A stretch of DNA of 36,474 nucleotides from Actinomadura sp. CNU-125 (GTDB lineage Bacteria > Actinomycetota > Actinomycetes > Streptosporangiales > Streptosporangiaceae), in the NCBI RefSeq assembly GCF_001942465.1, contig NZ_MKJY01000578.1, positions 1-36,474 on the forward strand, written 5' to 3'. The notes under the pieces are model-generated. The model ran no database searches, was not told the origin of the DNA, and saw only the letters and a list, made by a program, of their open reading frames with translations. The first letter of the stretch is position 1; every line of letters begins with the position of its first letter. Below are positions 33,757 to 36,474 of the stretch, in pieces. The position numbers were made by a program, and so were the translations under genes.

Positions 33757-34656
33757 CCGCCGTCCCCGCGGGGACGGGCTCGTGGTGCGGCACCGCGGCG
33801 ACGGCCAGGACCGACAGGCCCAGCGCGAGCGCGCCGTACGCGCCCGGCCACGGGTCGCCGTAGAGGACGGCCGACATGGGCAGCAGGTACGTCTTGGCGA
33901 CGGCCGTCGCGACCAGCCCGACGACCGCCAACCGGCAGCGTTGCAGGGCGATCTGCAACTGCCCCAAGGCGAGCAGGGCCGTGAACGCGAACAGGTAAAG
34001 GTACGGGGACGCGGCAAGCGCGCGCGGGGAGGCCCCGAGGTCGGCGGCCCCGAGGAGCATCAGTTCGGCCGTCCCGGTGAGCAGGCCGACGCTCACGGCG
34101 AGCGCCACCCCGGTCAGCGGGCGCGCGTGGACGCCCTTGCCTGGGCGTTCGACCGTCAGGAACATCACCGACGGCGCGAGCAGCGAGGGCAGCACCACCG
34201 CCAGGACGCGCGCGGCGCCGGGCGCCGCGGCCCCCGACGCGTCCGGAAGGTCGCCGCGCCGAGCGGCGCGCCGAACGACGCGTCCCGGGCGAACAGCAGC
34301 GTCGCCGCGGCCAGCAGCAGGACGCAGCCCCACTCGCGGAGCCCGAGGCGTTCGCCGAGGATCGGCACCGCGAACACGAGCAGGACGGCCAGGCCCGCGA
34401 GGAACATCGGCTGCGCCTCGACCGGGGTCAGCCCGGTCAGCGCCGCGACCTGGACGGTCGCGCCGCCGCCCAGCACGACCGCGCCGGTCGCCCACAACCG
34501 GCTGCCGAGCAGTGCCGCCGCCAGCCGGTGCGGACGGTCGCCGCGCAGCGGCGGCATGCCGTCGGCGGCGAGTTTGAAGTAGGCCAGCCCGCCGAAGTAC
34601 AGCCCGGTGGACAGGAGGGCGAGCACCAGATGAAAAGGCAGGGGGTGGTCCGGCAT
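33635..34656 (-). CDS. DMT/EamA-like multi-pass membrane protein (one frameshift)
   Basis: About 340 residues after restoring one base near 34249-34252; ATG at 34656 with GGAAGG upstream. About nine or ten hydrophobic helices are visible: FHLVLALLSTGLYFGGLAYF, LGSRLWATGAVVLGGGATVQ, FLAGLAVLLVFAVPILGERLG and WGCVLLLAAATLLF before the shift, and VLAVVLPSLLAPSVMFLTV, LAVSVGLLTGTAELMLLG and YLYLFAFTALLALGQLQIAL after it. PILGERLGLREW is the EamA-type signature. The family is drug/metabolite transporter-like; substrate unknown. The last ~50 residues are Pro/Gly/Arg-rich and antisense to the TetR gene (122-base overlap), so the real stop may be closer to 33760. Confidence 0.78.
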
Positions 34657-34674
34657 GGCTGCCTTCCGGCCGCC

Positions 34675-34708
34675 CGCGACCCGGCGGGGCGCGCTCCGCC
34701 GGGTCGCG
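34675..34708 (-). terminator. 13-bp GC hairpin between FAD enzyme and DMT-like genes
   Basis: The arms 34675-34687 and 34696-34708 are perfectly complementary around an 8-base loop. It lies between the stop of the FAD oxidoreductase (34752) and the start of the DMT-like gene (34656), both on the minus strand. It therefore probably ends the oxidoreductase transcript. Confidence 0.7.
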
Positions 34709-34751
34709 AGCGGCGGCTCGGAGGGATATCGATCGAAGGAACCGGGGACGG

Positions 34752-36461
34752 TCAGGGCTTGTGCGGGTCCCAGAGGTCGAAGCGGTTGGGCAGGCCCGCG
34801 GCGAACCGCGCGTCATCGTCGTCGTAGAAGCCCTGGAACTCGTCGGGCAGGTACATCTCGAACAGCTTGGCCTTCTCGCCGCCGACGCCGGAGGCGTCCA
34901 GGATCGCGTTCGCGGCCTTGCGGCCCGCCTCGTTCGCGCCCTCCATGGTCGCGAGGTTGATGTCGGCGCGGACGTAGTCGGAGGCCAGGAACAGGTTCGA
35001 CAGGCCGGTGGCGGCCTCGGGCCGGTGGTACCACGAACTCGGCTTGTTGATCATGAGCGGCTCGTCGTTGGCGACCTGCCCGGTGCCGTTGCCGGTGATG
35101 GCCGGGTCGATGAAGTAGGAGTGGATGTTGAGGTCGTTCAGGATGATCCCGCCCCAGGGGAGCGCCTTGCGGATCTGCGCTTTGACCTCGTTGAAGATCT
35201 GCTCGTCGGTGCACTCGCGGGCCGTCTTGCCGTACAGGATGCCCTTGCGGTCCCAGGCGGAGATGTCGATGGACAGGCACTCGCCCACCTGCCCGTCGCC
35301 GTAGGTGGAGCGGAAGTCCTTCTTCCAGAACTGCTCCTGGCTGATCGAGGTCAGCGCCCACGGCTGCGCGGTGTAGGCGACGTGGCCCTTGGCCAGGGAG
35401 ATCGGCTGCCGCAGGTAGATCATGATGCCGTTCATCCAGTCGGTCGTCAGCTCGCGCAGCGACTTCAGGGACGGGTCGGCGGCCAGCAGGTCGTCGTTGA
35501 GCAGCGGGACTGCGCGCTCGACCGGGACCGCGAGGACGTAGTGGTCGGCCTCCACGTTCGTCGTCCCGCCCGCGCCCCTGACCTGCGCGCCGCTGATCCG
35601 CTTGCCCTCGACGGACAGGCCGGTCAGCGTCGCGTCCGCCTGGAACCGGACGCCGAGCGAGCGCAGATGCGCGATCCAGGGGTCGATGAGCGCCTCGTTG
35701 GTGGGGGCGTTGAGCAGCCGGTCCGGGGCCTTGTAGCCGCCCAGGCCCAGCGTGCTGTAGACCCACGCCTCGGCCATCTTGCCCATGGTGTGCGCGCCCG
35801 CCTTGTCGGGCTTGGCCGCCACCAGCGTGCTGGTGAACATGTCGACCAGGAGCTCCTGGTACGCCTTGGACTGCTTCTCCGAGTGCACGAACTCGGCGAA
35901 GCTCATGTGCTCCCACTGCTTGAGCCGCCGCTCGGGGCCGCTGGTGACGAACGCGATCATCTTCTGCAGGAAGTATCCGACCTGCACGATCGGGACCTTC
36001 CCGCCGACGTCCAGGGCGGTCTTGAGGAACGTCAGCAGCGAGTCGGGGCTGAGCGTGCCGATGATGCTGCCCCGCGCGGGCAGCACGAACTTGGTGCCGT
36101 TGTAGAACGCGGCGACCTCGGAGCCGTCGGTGAGGTTGCCCGCCGCGTTGCCGCCGCCCGCCAGGGGGATGCGGCTCATGGTGTCGGGCAGGTTCTGGTA
36201 GAAGCCGGGGAAGAACCGGAACCCGTGCTCGCCCGGCAGCGGCGCGCGGCCGCCGGTCCCGGTGTCGGGCACCGGCATGCTGCGGCACTTGCCGCCCCAC
36301 GCCTTCCGCTCGTAGATCGTGACCTGGAAGCCGCGTTCGGCCAGCTCGTGCGCCACGGTCAGCCCGCCCATGCCGCCGCCGAACACCGCCACGCGCGACC
36401 GCGGCGTGTTCGAACTGTTCCGGACGGCGGGCGCCGCCGAGTCCGTCCCGATGCCCGACAC
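34752..36461 (-). CDS. FAD-dependent oxidoreductase, phytoene desaturase/hydroxysqualene dehydroxylase-like
   Basis: 569 residues from the ATG at 36461, 13 bases inside the window edge. After a ~20-residue leader, RVAVFGGGMGGLTVAHELAERGFQVTIYERKAWGGKC is the Rossmann dinucleotide-binding fold with the GG-motif of amine-oxidase/phytoene-desaturase flavoproteins. GEHGFRFFPGFYQNLPDTMSRIP is the substrate-side signature typical of proteins annotated as hydroxysqualene dehydroxylase-like. FLASDYVRADINLATMEGANEAGRKAANAIL is the C-terminal FAD-binding motif. It is longer than HpnE (~420) or CrtI (~500). The substrate is probably a terpenoid, but no terpene or carotenoid genes are visible in the window. 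Confidence 0.88.
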   Translation of the reverse strand: MSGIGTDSAAPAVRNSSNTPRSRVAVFGGGMGGLTVAHELAERGFQVTIYERKAWGGKCRSMPVPDTGTGGRAPLPGEHGFRFFPGFYQNLPDTMSRIPLAGGGNAAGNLTDGSEVAAFYNGTKFVLPARGSIIGTLSPDSLLTFLKTALDVGGKVPIVQVGYFLQKMIAFVTSGPERRLKQWEHMSFAEFVHSEKQSKAYQELLVDMFTSTLVAAKPDKAGAHTMGKMAEAWVYSTLGLGGYKAPDRLLNAPTNEALIDPWIAHLRSLGVRFQADATLTGLSVEGKRISGAQVRGAGGTTNVEADHYVLAVPVERAVPLLNDDLLAADPSLKSLRELTTDWMNGIMIYLRQPISLAKGHVAYTAQPWALTSISQEQFWKKDFRSTYGDGQVGECLSIDISAWDRKGILYGKTARECTDEQIFNEVKAQIRKALPWGGIILNDLNIHSYFIDPAITGNGTGQVANDEPLMINKPSSWYHRPEAATGLSNLFLASDYVRADINLATMEGANEAGRKAANAILDASGVGGEKAKLFEMYLPDEFQGFYDDDDARFAAGLPNRFDLWDPHKP

Positions 36462-36474
36462 GGGCGAACCGCCC

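Overview
The window is very GC-rich, with strong third-position GC bias, and it carries gene families typical of filamentous actinomycetes: a DUF574 methyltransferase, an SCO0854-like TerD protein, DnaE1, GH18 chitinases with CBM2/FnIII domains, and CebR/CelR-type operator boxes. The best guess is a chromosomal segment of an Actinomadura-like actinomycete. The genus is an inference from gene style, not from a search.

Layout. (1) 1-1169: a FUSC-type membrane protein on the minus strand, running off the left edge. (2) 1170-1597: a non-coding stretch with three degenerate copies of a structured element plus two strong hairpins. (3) 1598-6391: an SCO0854/TerD-like protein, a DUF574 methyltransferase, a divergent DraRnl-type RNA ligase and a PepSY lipoprotein. 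(4) 6488-14345: a plus-strand operon behind a promoter with two perfect TGGGAGCGCTCCCA boxes. It encodes an unknown membrane protein, a GT2, a CofD/YvcK-like protein, a HAD phosphatase, a GlmU-like nucleotidyltransferase, a Wzx-like flippase, a GT4 and a second GT2. Most junctions are ATGA/GTGA overlaps. (5) 14095-19571: an AadA-like nucleotidyltransferase and a LysR regulator on the minus strand, and dnaE on the plus strand. (6) 19558-24398: a minus-strand chitin block (intact GH18 chitinase, truncated second chitinase, LPMO remnant) broken by a TnpB-bearing IS200/IS605-family element, plus a DUF305 protein. (7) 24780-28593: a HEAT-like protein, a ureohydrolase resembling guanidine hydrolases, and an MFS transporter. 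(8) 28702-33756: two TetR regulators around an alkylsulfatase/arylsulfatase pair, with matching operator palindromes on both sides of the first TetR gene. (9) 33635-36461: a DMT-like membrane protein and an FAD-dependent carotenoid/squalene-type oxidoreductase.

How the parts work together. The region 4 operon has the parts to activate, assemble and export a lipid-linked glycan, and it appears to be under a cellulose/cellobiose-type LacI repressor. The CofD-like, HAD and nucleotidyltransferase trio suggests an unusual activated building block. The chitin block was probably a secreted chitin-degradation unit that lost a chitinase C-terminus and an LPMO N-terminus when the mobile element came in or recombined. 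The sulfatase block looks like sulfate-ester catabolism controlled by the adjacent TetR.

Caution. At least 13 single-base frameshifts occur in 10 otherwise well-conserved genes, including three in dnaE. Nearly all look like loss of one base in a short G/C run. I read these as sequence errors rather than gene decay, so I annotate those genes as full-length CDS across the shift. The chitinase/LPMO breakage is different and is a real structural rearrangement.
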